NCBI GenBank assembly: GCA_963920665.1 | Contig: OY987266.1 | Span: 24,044,248-24,108,247 of the forward strand | DNA from: Straminergon stramineum | Lineage: Eukaryota > Streptophyta > Bryopsida > Hypnales > Calliergonaceae | Reading direction: 5' to 3' | DNA: 64,000 nt | In this document: in pieces, positions 1-11,560 of the stretch | How positions within the stretch are numbered: the stretch's first letter is position 1 | How the letters are laid out: each line of letters opens with the position of its first letter | The notes under the pieces: generated by a model | Databases searched by the model: none | What the model was told of the DNA's origin: nothing | The model's input: the letters and a program-made list of their open reading frames with translations, nothing else | Made by a program: the position numbers and the translations under genes

Positions 1-593
1 AGGAAATGTTCGGTCCCTCGGCACGCTCCGTTCTCGCTGGGGGTAAGGAGTGATGGTAGCAAGGGTGTTAGAAGTGATGGATTCGGTATACTTTCGTAAT
101 TAACACTCTTGATAGCATCATTCTGAACACCAAGTGCGAATAGACAGACACTTGGGATCTGGAAAACTTGGGGGTGATACGTTCCTGTTCTGCTTCTGTA
201 TATTTTGCAATTCGTCAGGACCCGCTGAAAATGTCATTCGATCTTGGTGTGGTTGAACTGGACATGCCGTTACTTGGGTTCCTCGCACTGTCGTGGGGCA
301 TCTATATAAATTCAATTTCTGTAAATCGCCCAGGATATGGAATGATTTCAGTGTGACCAGTATGTCGAGTTTGGTGTATCAAAAGAAGAAAATGCGGTGA
401 CTCTTTCAGCCATTCATAATTTCTACTCGTTAAGATGTCGAAGTGCACCGCCAGGGATGGTCTTTTCTGTGTCTGTTCTACTTTCAAGTGGCACTTCGAG
501 GAGGTATGTGAGGTCCATTTTCAAGGAAACGGGCCGACTTGTTCTGAGAGCTTCTTATGTGCGTCACAGGTGCAGAGAGAGCAACCGCAGTCG
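1..593 (+). promoter_or_regulatory. 5' intron and leader end of the ABI3-like gene
   Basis: This stretch aligns by eye with 28088-28806 upstream of the second ABI3 copy. In that copy a plausible 5'UTR exon ends at a GTAAGT donor (27910) and an intron runs to an acceptor (28781-28782). The matching acceptor here is the CAG at 567-569, so 1-569 is probably intron and 570-593 leader. An ATG at 435 opens a longer frame in register with exon 1, but the same segment in the second copy does not keep that frame, so I take it as non-coding. Confidence 0.55.
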
Positions 594-3500
594 ATGCAAG
601 GTGATTTCTGTGGACCCAAGTGGACCCAACTGGAGGAATTGAAGGTTTTAAGGATGGAGAGCAAAGGAGACCTCTGGATGGACATGTATGCGTCTGCCAG
701 CAGTCTCCGTGGACTATCTGCTGCTTCTGTCTTGGAGGTTCAAGGGAGTGGAGATTTCTCATCTCATGATGGATCCCTTCCATCCTGTTCGTCCCCCTCC
801 TCTGAACGTAACAGCCCAGCAGACCTTATCGATGGGGCTGCCGACGACATTGCTATTTTGGAGGATGGCGAAGTTCAAGCTATGCTGCAGGATGCCGAAG
901 TACGTGCTATGCTGAGGAAGGTTACAATTAACGAAGGCGTGTTGAATAAGGCAATCCAGAGCTTGGGCGGTGGGGAGAAAGGACTCAAGAGTCTGATGGA
1001 ATATATTATGGTGTGGGTGAAGCAACAAAGGGACATCCAATCATCGTCTCAGCAACTACCAGTGCCACCTCCCCCTTCCAATCCAGCTTGGAATTTCTCC
1101 ACTGCACATCATGTGGTTCTTCATCCCAGCTCTGATGCATTTCAGATTCTCAGCGGCATTCTGCAGCCTCCTCCAACAACGCAGGTTCTTGACCAAGAGA
1201 TGAGGTATACTCAGCGCTTGAAGTCCCGAAAGCTAATGACTGGTAAGCCAGAGTTGGGTGCTGGACTTGGAGGTTTAGACACTGGGTTTTGTCCGAGCAG
1301 TTTCATTAGTAGCCCGGAAGACTGTAAGCCTGAGGTGACGAGTTCCGATACAATGGCTCCATGCATCCCTCAGCTGAATTATGGAATGCAGCAGCAGCAG
1401 GCAGTGACTCCCTTTACGAGTGCACACCTTGCCATGCCTTCTATAGAGCCGACTCCTGCCATGACTACAAAAGCAGCACGAAGACACCGAATGACCCGGC
1501 AGAGGCAATCCTTTCATGCACGAGCTGCCAGTCCTGTTGCAGCAGCCCCTGTTTCTGTCGGCGGTGTATCGTTATGGAATACGAATGCTGCCACACCTCT
1601 AGCAGTGGCGAGTTCAGGGATTTCCGGGGTCCAGACTACTCCCCGAAGTGCTCCTGTCACTGCTGCATGGGAGGTACGGAATGACCTCCAGCCCAAATTT
1701 TTAGACGCCGACTCAAAAATGCTTCCATTGTAAAGGAGCTGTACAGTACGTATGGCTGAGAGTGCCTCTGATTTGCAGTCCTGGAGATTTTTGGGAAATA
1801 CTCTGGGGATACAGTTAAGACTATCAAAGTTTTGTTGTGATATAAGTTGTGTGTTGGGGTAAGAAACATGTAACTAATAGACATGTCATTCTGGGAATTT
1901 ACAAGTAACACCTTATCAAGTCCCAAGTGCCTGAGCTTAAAATAGAAAGTCCACTTTGGAAGCCTAATGCCGTAAGCCAAGGTCGGTTTCATCATTTGTG
2001 TGTCTAAATGGTTAAGACTGTACTAAATGTCGTTTTGTCGTTTTTAAATTAATGGAAAAATTTCTAATTCAGACGTTTCAGATTCACAAAGACTGAAAAC
2101 CTTCAAATAGAATTTTCTTTGCTTCGGGGATATTGGTCTACATATTTGAAAAAGCTTTGGAGATGCTTTGAATTTTGCCTAATTATTTACGAACCTGATC
2201 CAGAAGTAGGGTATAGCCAACAATGGTAACTTCCAAAACTCATTTCTCTTGTTCAAAACTGTTACGATGTTACCTTCCTTGAAGATTCCAACTCCTTTAC
2301 TATGGCAGTGGCCAATTTTGGGTAATTAGGCACTTACAGGTTAACGCCCAAGTCCCAAATGGTCACCTCCATAACAATATGTAATACTGCGTAGGGGAAA
2401 GAAGAAATCGTTCCCTCTTTTTTAGAATCACTGAAAATTCTTCCAGGGTTACTAAATCAAACTCTTTGCTTCTAAAGAAAAAAACGGTTGGGTGAGAAGC
2501 ACATCAACCCTAGGAGGACGCCGCTGACATGTTTGACAGAGAATCCTTCTATGTAGGACAGAAGTGCACAGTCTTGCACAGTAGTTTGACACCCAATGAG
2601 TGCTCTTGGGTTTTTTGTAAGCAAATGATTCACACGGTACGGTACTAAAAAGGATGATTTCCACAGTGACCAGACCGTCCTTGAGGTTAAACACCGAATT
2701 CAACAACTGTACCGCTTACACCGAAACCCTTCGATTTACTTTGTAATGTTCGCCAGGAGGATGGTTCATATTCCCTCGTTATTTCTGAAGAATTCCTTAA
2801 ACGTTTTTCAGGGACGCAGAATGGAATGTTTGACTGTGCTCCTTCAAAAGGAACTTCGGCCAAGTGATGTCAACCATCTCGGGCGTATTGTACTTCCCAA
2901 GGTTAGTTGCCTGCTTCTGATCCACTACATTAATTGCAGATACTGGTGCAGCCGTTCTAATTATCAAAGTACGTATTGTAAAATGAGGGTTTCCGGGACT
3001 TACCTTTCTATTCACCCCCTCAAAACGATTTGTGCAGAAAGCAGCAGAGCAGCGCATGCCATCTCTTGCATCACGAGAAGGTGTCTCCATACAGATGGAA
3101 GATTTTGACTCAGGTCATGCCTGGAATCTTAGATACAAGTATGGATCGGTTTGTGTTCGTTACTCATTTTCAATACTCTGTTTCTCTTACGGTAAAAAGC
3201 TCGGGCAGTGGTAGCCCAGAGCTCGTCACTAAGTCGTTTAGTACTTCTTCTACGTCATATGTGCTTTTGTCCATCCCCTGATTCGTTGTGAATTGGCACC
3301 AAGTGCTTTTTCCATAGCCCGGTGTCGCTGTCTTTTGGATTGGGTTCCCTATTGCGTTGGGATGTTTTGAGGTTTGGTGATGTAGACTGAAGGGTGGACT
3401 GTTGGATAATTTCGTCGACTCCGCGAGGGTTTTTTGTGTTTATTAAAGTATCTTGAGGTTACATGTAGAATAAGTTCTAGTTATCTCTTGAGGCGCAAGA

Positions 3501-4959
3501 GGATTTGTGGGATGCGATTTTCAAATAAATTTTCTATCCTTGAATTGTTGTTTGTGGTTGATTGTTGTTTCCTTCGAGTGTAATACCTCCGCCTAAAATG
3601 GGGTCTTCACCCTGATTTACTTCGCGCACTTCATCGTAAGTATGGATATTGAAAGTTCCTTCTCGGCTAGGATGTGCTTCAACAGCTAGATTCGTTTCTA
3701 GGAATGAGAAGGGGAACTAAAAATTATGGGGAATTTTGTTAAAATGGTGCCATTACGGAACTTTGGCACTTTTACGGTTTAGACCGTGCGGTCTGAATCT
3801 ATACATATCTTAAATGGCACTTTTATTGTTTAGATCGTGCGGTCTGAAATCTATACATATCCTAGATGGATTTTTTATTGTTTAGACTGTGTGGTCGAAA
3901 AATGGCATATGAAATATGCCATTTTGATGAAATTCCCCATAATTTAGTCACTTCAACTAGTTACGGCTGAAGAAAATGTCCCTGACGTTCCGATAATACA
4001 TGTATTATTCTGGGTTTTCTGGTTCCATCCAAGCCTGGAACTAGTAGGTCTCTTCCATCTGAGCAGTGTGTAAACTTTTATGGTCATGTTTTTGTGAGCA
4101 GGTTCTGGCCAAACAACAAAAGCCGGATGTACATATTGGAGAATACTGGTGAGCATCCTGAAATTGCAAGTCATTGGAATTTGAACCATTTGGTGTCTTC
4201 TTCCTATCTTAATCGCAATCACCATATCCATTAGTGACAGGTCATGCAAATCTAACCTGTTCACATCCAGTGGCTGATTTCGATCAAACTATCTTCGTGT
4301 TTCGCAGCGGCGTTTGTGATGTCACAAGGCCTGGTGGAAGGAGATCTAATCGTAATTTACAGTGTTCTGCAAGGGGGTTATGTAAGTATCACTTTTGGGG
4401 GTGGTGTGCTGAATAGTTGAGCATCTTCGAGAGCTGTCTTCGGAACAGGATATGGCTGATTTTATTGATCTCATCTTGGTAGATAGCTGTCTCAGTGAAC
4501 CTGTGTGAGGTTGAATGTTGGAATTACTCAGGAAGCGTGGGTTTAGTTTGAACTCGCTCTGTTCATGGCAGATTTGATTCTGAAGCCTTAGCAGCGTATT
4601 TGCAGGTATTGCGAGGAATGAAGAAGAAAAATGGCAGACTAGCCATAGAACCGGTACAGGTGGAATTTGCACACAGCTTGGCTAAAGGTTCCCTTCAGGG
4701 ACAACCTTCTCTGCATGAAACTGATGGCACACGCGTCCAACGACCACATGGATGTTTTCCTTCAGACAAATCCGTTAACGAGGACCCCGCGAATCTGGAC
4801 GATGATCCTTTTTTGAACGACGCGATCCTAAGCATGGGTCCTTCGTTTGAGTCTGACAGCAGTTGCATTCAAACGTTGGAACGGTTTCCAAGTTTGACCT
4901 TGGACTTCCCCTTTGAGGAGATTATGGCGGTGACAAAGACAGAGCCCGATGGTACATGA
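594..4959 (+). CDS. ABI3: ABI3/VP1-like B3-domain transcription factor, apparently intact
   Basis: Six exons can be read: 594-1673, 2812-2901, 3038-3138, 4102-4148, 4308-4381 and 4606-4959. All junctions are GT..AG, phases agree, and the product is 581 aa. Exon 1 carries an acidic/serine-rich N terminus, a B1-like helical block (about residues 90-146, containing KGLKSLMEYIMVWVKQ) and the basic B2 motif (ARRHRMTRQRQ, 295-305). The B3 DNA-binding domain spans about 364-476, with [40 protein letters not shown] and GLVEGDLIVIYSV. Placing the introns inside B3 agrees with the ABI3/FUS3/LEC2 group. By family knowledge it is a nuclear activator that binds RY (Sph) elements and works with bZIP factors in abscisic acid and desiccation responses. 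The start at 594 follows the likely acceptor at 569; 435 is an alternative. The short C-terminal tail ends in an acidic block (LDFPFEEIMAV) that also survives in the second copy. Confidence 0.85.
3716..3949. mobile_element. MITE in intron 3 of the ABI3-like gene
   Basis: The ends are inverted repeats of about 25 bp: TTATGGGGAATTTTGTTAAA on the left, with its imperfect complement before 3949. The interior is about 2.7 copies of a 51-52 bp unit holding the near-palindrome AGACCGTGCGGTCT. There is no coding capacity. I could not fix a target duplication, so the boundaries are good to a few bases and the superfamily is open. Confidence 0.6.
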
Positions 4960-5700
4960 CTATAAACCCTCTGGATCCAAGTCATGCTTTTGTGGTGGTG
5001 CCCGAGAGTTTCCGAATGAGCCAGCTTTCCAACATACCAGGGTTTCCATGAGGAAAGAAGTTAGGAACCGCTTTGGCTCGACAAACCACCACTCGATGAC
5101 GACACAATATGCACGAAGCTAAAGGTATCATCATTTCTCAGGTGCATTTGGTTGCTGGACTTCTGGAGGTGGGCAGAATTGGATGATGCCACAAACCCTA
5201 ACTTTCTCCATTGCAGGATTCCAACCGAAATTCGACTCTGTATTATGGAATCCCTTGGATTCGTTATCTTCAAGATGCGTGGCGCGGCCTTTGTAGTTTG
5301 AGCTCTATCAGATACCTTCTATAGTCTGCGATCCTTCGGGTCTTTCATTCCAGGAGGTTGTGCTTGGTTGCCTCTTATGTCGTCTTTTTTCTGCTGCCGT
5401 ATCATTTAGCTCTGAGAAGATCTGTATCCAAGTGCCACAGCCTATCTCGTTTGCTTGAGCAATGAGGTTTTCTGTGTAGGTGCTCCACAGTCTTGGAATA
5501 GAATGTTTAGGCGCTGTTTGAATGTGCTGACGACGTTATCAAGTGAAACCTTGCAATGTACTCCGGAGTAGCATTTTGAATGTTTGGCTTTGCAGCACAG
5601 GATGCTGGGATACCAGAGGGATTTTGTGAAGTACAACTTCAAACTTTGCATTTTTGTAATAAATTAGAAAATTGGGATCATTGTGCAAAATTTGGACGTG
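4960..5700 (+). other. 3' region of the ABI3-like gene
   Basis: No gene is visible after the stop at 4957-4959. An AATAAA at 5658-5663 is a plausible polyadenylation signal. The first ~130 bases are shared with the second ABI3 copy, but a ~95-bp piece (about 4988-5087) is inverted there. Confidence 0.4.
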
Positions 5701-6554
5701 GATTGAAGTAGGAGTCTAGGCAGAAACCACCTTTTTAAGAGCATCTTGGCTTAGGATCTCTCCTATGCTAATGGATGCATTTTCTAACAAATTTTTAAGG
5801 AAGGCTAGAGGGTGACACATCCATCACAATTTTGATTTGTATTTTGTAGATTTAAACTAAAGTAGATATGATTTTTTAAAGCTCATAGTAGTAGGGTGCT
5901 ATAGAATGCTATAGGTATTGCCAATCAAAGTCAAAGGATTGTCCATCAATGGTGCAAATGGAGCCCAAAAATGAAGGCATGCAAATCTTAAACCTAAACA
6001 ACATGGTACACGTAGTTGCCTACGATGGCACAAAGTAATCCAACAATCATAACTCTAGATTATTTACTCTAAAATTCTTTCTACTTCCAAATCAAATTTA
6101 GTCACCAACTACACACAGTTCTTAGCATGTGAGCCTAGGATCTTAAGCCCATGAGCTTAGGAACCTACACTAAATAGTGAAATTAGGTTGCTTTAACAAT
6201 TAAGTTGCCTTACCCTAAGAAAGTTATTGTACAAGCGATCAAAGTCAACAAATATTTCTAAAAATATCTTCATTTGTACACATGGAGGTTCATGAGTCCC
6301 AAATATAGCGGTATGAAATTCAAAAGTAGTTCATTCTTGCATAGTAACTATAAATATTTATTTAGTGTCAAATGTCGAGAAATTAATGAGGGGCAACCTA
6401 ATTTCACTATTTAGTGTAGACTCCTATGTTATTGGTACCTATATTATACGTACCTTCCATAGTTTTAGGATGTTTATAATTATAGGTGTCTATATTGTAA
6501 GTACCTATGTTATATGCACCTTCTATGGTTATAGGATGTTTATATAATAAGTGC
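5701..6554. repeat. Foldback and minisatellite locus, left part, target of the Ty3 insertion
   Basis: A 27-28 bp inverted repeat (CTACACTAAATAGTGAAATT.. at 6164-6191 and its exact complement at 6393-6420) brackets about 200 bp. From about 6421 an imperfect ~50-bp tandem unit (TTCTATGGTTATAGGATGTT) runs up to the Ty3 left LTR and resumes beyond the right LTR. A 16-bp inverted match (TAGCATGTGAGCCTAG, about 6122-6137, and its complement near 22714) also spans the insertion. No gene is visible. Confidence 0.55.
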
Positions 6555-6878
6555 TGATACAATAGAATAATTTTAGGACTCAACACACTCATGTTCATAA
6601 TCAAAGTAATAGTTCTTTTATTAATCAAATCCTTAGATCGAGATACATGCTTCTTCCTCACTCATTCCTTGCATTCTCTCTTTTTTCACCTTTTTTCCCA
6701 TTGCCCTTTACCCCTAGCTTGTAACCGAAATTCCTTGAAAGAGACAACCTGACCACAATAGTAACTAACCAAACCCTTTGTGTATGATAACGAAAGGTGA
6801 TCACCTCAATGGATGAATTATCAATTAGTGTCTATTTTGCATGGAAAGAATATGATAGGTCAAGCCAAAATTAGCTGA
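6555..6878 (-). repeat. 3' LTR of the Ty3/gypsy element
   Basis: It starts on the + strand with TGATACAATAGAATAATTTT and matches 22176-22501 along its length. The inner end abuts the polypurine tract (TTTATTTCCTCCCC on the + strand, 6879-6892). The inner termini of the two LTRs differ slightly (TTAGCTGA against TTAGCTAACTG), so that edge is uncertain by a few bases. Confidence 0.8.
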
Positions 6879-7054
6879 TTTATTTCCTCCCCAAGCTTAA
6901 GAGTTGAAGCGATGAGTTGAGTTTGCTCATGGCGACACCTATATAGCTTCAATTTAGATCCATTGTACCACTTGCATAGGATGATCCCATTAGGAGTCGT
7001 CAATTTATAAGTTCCGTTGTCACAACTTTTATAAATCACAAAGGGACCTTGCCA

Positions 7055-7968
7055 TTATGGGCAAAATTTCTGGCCATGTTGTTTAACAAGCCATTGATCA
7101 ATTAATATCACCAAATCTCCTTGTTGAAACTTGATGAGCTTCTTTGCAACATCATATCTAGCCTTCCTTTGACGTTGTAAAATCTCATAATGTTGCAAAG
7201 CACTTCGTCGCGTTTCATCTAGTTTCTCTAACATGAGAATTTGATTACGAATTGACTCGGTTTCACCTAAGCCGTGATGCACCACAGTTCGCAAAGAAGG
7301 AAGTTCTTGCTCAATAGGCATCACTACTTCGAAGCCGAAAGCCAATTGAAAAGGGTGAATCTTGTGGCAATTTTATGAGCCATCTAATACACCCAGAGTG
7401 CTTTGCCAATATGTAAATCCCACTCTCCTCGCTTCTCTAGTATGATTTTCCCGAATATATTAGTTAGAACTCCATTGTTTTTTTCGACCAAACCATTAGC
7501 TTGTGGATAATAAGGACTAGATCTTCGATGTTTAACGGGCATCATTTTTAACAACTCAGCCACTAATTCATTAGCAAAATGAGTTCCTTGATCAATCACG
7601 ATTTCTAAAAGACACCCATACCTACAGATAATTTCATTGTACATAAATTCTATAGTGGCTTTCTGATTATATTTCTTGACTGTTGCGGCTTTAGACCATT
7701 TAGTAAGATAATTAGTGGCAATGATGAGATATTCATTGCATTTCACTATAAGGGGAAGAGGACGAACGAAATCAATACTCCACTTCTCGAACATACCTAT
7801 AGGAAAAATGGGATGTAACTCAATATAAGGTTTAGTTCTTTCCTGTAAGTTTGACATTGCATACAACTCTAGCAATGATGATTGCAATCGGCGAAGAGGG
7901 TAGGCCAAAAGTACACGACCTGAAGAACCTTTCTGGTAGTGATATCTAAGGCAAAATGTCCACTGCAT
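7055..7968 (-). pseudogene. Ty3/gypsy integrase remnant
   Basis: Frame 7384-7968 holds the rve catalytic core: the first Asp in WSIDFVRPLP, the second in VIDQGTHFANE, and the Glu in SPYYPQANGLVEKNN, giving a D-x35-E spacing. Frame 7055-7345 continues with the post-core region, ending in FQQGDLVILIDQWLVKQHGQKF, typical of plant gypsy integrases. The two frames are separated by a break near 7345-7384. The zinc-binding (HHCC) region expected upstream of the core is not clear. In an active element this enzyme inserts the cDNA into the genome. It lies last in the polyprotein, next to the 3' LTR. Confidence 0.85.
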
Positions 7969-8093
7969 GCTCCTTTGTGAGATTGTTGTAATATTTCACT
8001 TGTTTCTTCAAGCCTTACTGCCTTTCTCAAAATTCCATCCTTTTCGGCTCGATAAAGTTCCTCGCCAACTAAGGTATACAGGAGACTCCTTCA

Positions 8094-10720
8094 TCAGATA
8101 TTGTGGCGTTGTTGTGCATCAATCCCATCTGGCAATGTTAGATCTCTCGGGTAATTCACGATATCATTGTAACCGAAATCTTGCGAGCTTGGTGCTACTC
8201 TGATAGAGCAACACTCTGCATCATCTGATAAAACCCCGGTTTCTTCGTGGGAATGTTCACCAAGCTCCAATAATAGATTAGCGTGTTTGGCTCGCATACC
8301 TTTCATAGTCTTGATTTCAAGATCATAAGCCTCTAGCGCGACCATCAATCTCGCAACTCGACCTTCTAGATTTGTCTCTTGGACTAATTGTTTTGAGCAA
8401 TCAATTTCACACTATATGAGTATTGAAAACGGCCTTGATAGCAAATAATGTTTAAATTTGTTGTAGGCATACAATAATGCTACAACTTGCTTCTCTAATG
8501 AAGAATATTTGAGTTCAAGGGTCGTAAGAAGTTGGCTTGTGTAGTATATTGGATGTGCCCTTCTAGAATCAGCATTTTGCATTAACACTACTACCATTGC
8601 ATGTTCACTAGTTGATGGATTTTTGATAAAATGTCTCGCCCAGTCAAGTCCCTTCACTACATGATAGCTAGCAAGTTGCTCTTTTATATAATTGAATGAT
8701 TGCACTTGCTCCTCCCCCCAAACGAAATGACTTGATTTGTTGATCAAAGAACTGATTGGTCTTCCTACTTTTGCCAAGTTAGGGATAAACTTGTGATAAA
8801 TTGTTGTGCTTCAGAGACATGACACTTGTTTGCAAGTAATTGGTTGCTTCATTTTAATAATTCTCTTCACTTTGTCTAGGTCTACCTTAATTCCTACGCA
8901 TGACACAACATGGCTTAATAAATGCCCTTCTTCAAAACCTAATTTTCATTTTTCAGGGCTCAATGAGCATCCATGTTCTCACAATCTTTGAAATGCAATG
9001 TGCACATTTTCAAGGTAATTATCCCGCTCTCTGTAGATGGCAAAATCATCTAAATAAACTCTTATGAATTTTCCAATGAATGGACCAAATATTTTAAGTT
9101 GGAGCCTCTGGAATGTGCCTCCATGTCGCGCCCCTTAGTGACACTTACCACCTTAAGCTCACTTTCCAAACACTTAGCACCTTAGTGCCACTAAGGTTCA
9201 CGCTCTCCTAACACTGCACATGCCACGCACCCACAATGTTAGGTTCCCACCCAAGTCACGGGGTTCCCCATTCCTCCGTGACTCCCAATCCTTTCTTTCT
9301 AATCCTTAACTCCCACAAGACACCGGGCATGTCATTTGATGACATGGGGCGGAACTTCCATTGATGTCCAAGCAATCGGTGAGGCACTACTCCCACCGGT
9401 GCTAACCGCCCTTGAATGGGACCCAACTCCCCACTAGGCCCAACCCAACTCATTTCGGGACTCACTAATCGGGACTCATCCAACGGGACTCATACCATAG
9501 CCTAGTGTAGAGTGGGACACCACCCAACCGGTATCAAGGAGTGCCCAAGCACTCCATGGTAACACACAAGTGGTGGTGAGGCTCCAACACTAACCTCACC
9601 ACCCGGGGCCACTTAGGCTCACCATGGCACCATCCGGGAGTGAGGAGGGAGACCACCCCTCCTCATAGTACTCTCTGCGGGATTCGGCAGCCCCCCCCAT
9701 ACTAGAGGTCACCGGGAACCCCCAAGATGCACCCCATCTTGGAAGACCACCCATTTCTCCCGATTCGCGCTACTTTGGGACTCCCGAACTTCCACCCGGC
9801 ATAACTTTGCGGTCCGGGATCCAAATCGCACATGCGACCCCATTTTCGACATCTACGCGACGCGTAGATGCCGATGGACTACTCACTTGCTCCATTCGGA
9901 CAAGTACTCGCAAAGATATCGCCCTCCAAAGATTCGGGACACTCCCGCCGCGGCCGGGACACTCCCGGCGCGACCGGGACACCCCCAACTTTGAACGCCC
10001 ATAACTTTTGACTCGCAAGTCCAAATCACGCGTTCTTTGGACGGCTAGAAGCGTCTTCTCAAGACCTTTCCAAGCATGTATCACACGCCCTCAAATTCAT
10101 CCGGATCAGAGCGCTACATCGCTCTGATCGCTCGGGACTCCTAGTCCCCCTCACCTCATCTCTTGCAAGGCTTGGGGAGTCACCCCCAATGTCCCCCTTG
10201 CTCACCAAGGTGGCACGGGCACGCCTTGTGATGAGGGTCGTGACACTCCAACATTACAAAATCCGAAAGGCATTAAGAGATATGCATACATTCCACATGG
10301 GGCTGTAAAAGTTATGTACAATACACTATCTAGGTGAACCTTCACTTGATGATAACTTGCGTAGCCATTGCAAAAAGAGTACATCTAGTGCCCTATAACC
10401 TCATCAAGCAATTCATCAATATATAGTGAAGGCTAGCGCCTTTTTTCGTAAATTGGTTGAGGACTTTGTAGTTAACACAAACCCTCCACTTTCCACCTTT
10501 TTTTTGGCACAATGACGATGGGCCGGACGGGGGGTACCCATTCAGTGTTCTTCACCTCAGTCACAAAACCACACTCCAGAAGCCTATCCAATTCTGCTCA
10601 AAGAACAACCATTCTATTCGGAGCCATCCTCTTTTGCTTTGCACATACAAGCTTTGCATTTGGGATTAATACTATTCGATGTTCATCAAGGGTAATGGCG
10701 GATAAATCTGAGTGTTTACT
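8094..10720 (-). pseudogene. Ty3/gypsy reverse transcriptase and RNase H remnant, split by a solo LTR
   Basis: Reading from high to low coordinates: fingers/palm fragments VPKK and KWRVCVNYKVLNQFTKK near 10400-10500, then YASYHQV and LLMPFGFCNV (10202-10384), then a break at the solo LTR 9124-10245. Beyond it the frame continues as GGTFQRLQL and VYLDDFAIY, which holds the YxDD active site (about 9050-9120). The connection and RNase H domain lie at 8412-8777 (INKSSHFVWGEEQVQSFNYI, LKYSSLEKQVVALLYA), followed by a trailing LEAYDLEIKTMKG segment at 8094-8348. Several stops and frameshifts make it non-functional. Confidence 0.85.
9124..10245. mobile_element. Solo LTR, TGTCGCG family, in the Ty3 reverse transcriptase
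   Basis: The element begins TGTCGCGCC and ends GTCGTGACA, so its termini are TG..CA and inversely related. It is flanked by an exact 5-bp duplication CTCCA (9119-9123 and 10246-10250). The reverse transcriptase frame resumes in register across the site once one CTCCA is counted. It has no ORF of note. A second copy at 35738-37025 shares both ends and much of the interior in the same orientation. Confidence 0.85.
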
Positions 10721-11076
10721 TACAAAAAGATTAGTGTACTCAATGACCAACATTTCCAATTGCATACATGGGCAATTTCATTAAAATGGCATATGCCATG
10801 CGCCATTTTTGACATACTCTGCGCCATTTTAACGGAATGCCGTGTAGTTTCTAACATATTCTGCGCCATTTTAATGGAATGTTGTGCCATTTCATCATCA
10901 TACCGCCATTTTAATGAAATTGACCATATACATTCTCGTTCCAATAATGTTGGTCCGAATTTGACCATTCGTAGCAACTCCTCTCTCTTGGTCAAAATGA
11001 TGTCTTGATCTTCTAGATGGGGCATAGATTCGCTAATTACTTGGGGCAGGATGTCTATTGCATAGAGTTCAGCTTC
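10721..11076. repeat. Short repeated CGCCATTTTAA motifs between protease and reverse transcriptase remnants
   Basis: Between about 10780 and 10925 the phrase CGCCATTTTAAYGGAATG recurs with variations, with ATGGCATATGCCAT near the start. The same phrase (AAATGGCATATGAAATATGCC) occurs in the MITE at 3716-3949, so this may be a decayed relative. No protein domain is recognisable. Confidence 0.4.
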
Positions 11077-11560
11077 TCAGTCGCTGTCTTCACTGGAATC
11101 AGTGGGTGGATCGGTACTCCATGATATCTCATTTGTTCCATCACATTCTCCCTCGGAGGTTATATATGAAGAGCTCAGGGCCGATTCAGGAACCATCTGG
11201 ATACTTACTCTATTGAAAGCTAAGCCTATCTTCATGTGTCCTTTTTCCCAATAATTGACCACGTATACTTGGCGTAACCATGATCTTCCGAGGATCCAAG
11301 GGTAGCTGCTTTTCTTAGTCAATATGTCTAGAACATGGAAATCAATTTCAATTGTGACGTTGTTTATTGTGATTGGCATTTGGCGAATCAAACCTAGTGA
11401 TCAAACACACCTTTGGTTGGCCACCGTGAACTGTAAGGTGGACGATTTGTCGGGTTTGAGTTCAACCTCTGCATGAACCAGCTTGCATTACATTCACCAC
11501 ACTTCCTCCATCAATCAAACACCCAACTATTGGGTAACCATTCATGATTGCTTCTACTTG
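11077..11560 (-). pseudogene. Ty3/gypsy aspartic protease (retropepsin) remnant
   Basis: The active-site region appears as CLIDGGSVVNVMQ near 11490-11530, a D-G-G-S variant of the usual D-[ST]-G. The downstream part in frame 11077-11391 carries YPWILGRSWLRQV, matching the conserved LGRxWL end of plant gypsy proteases. A stop or frame break lies between the two. The role in a live element is polyprotein processing. It sits between gag and reverse transcriptase, as expected. Confidence 0.7.

Noticed and set aside
435..593. ATG at 435 as the start of the ABI3-like protein
   Set aside because: The equivalent region of the second copy does not keep the frame, and an acceptor-like CAG precedes 570. 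Kept only as an alternative.
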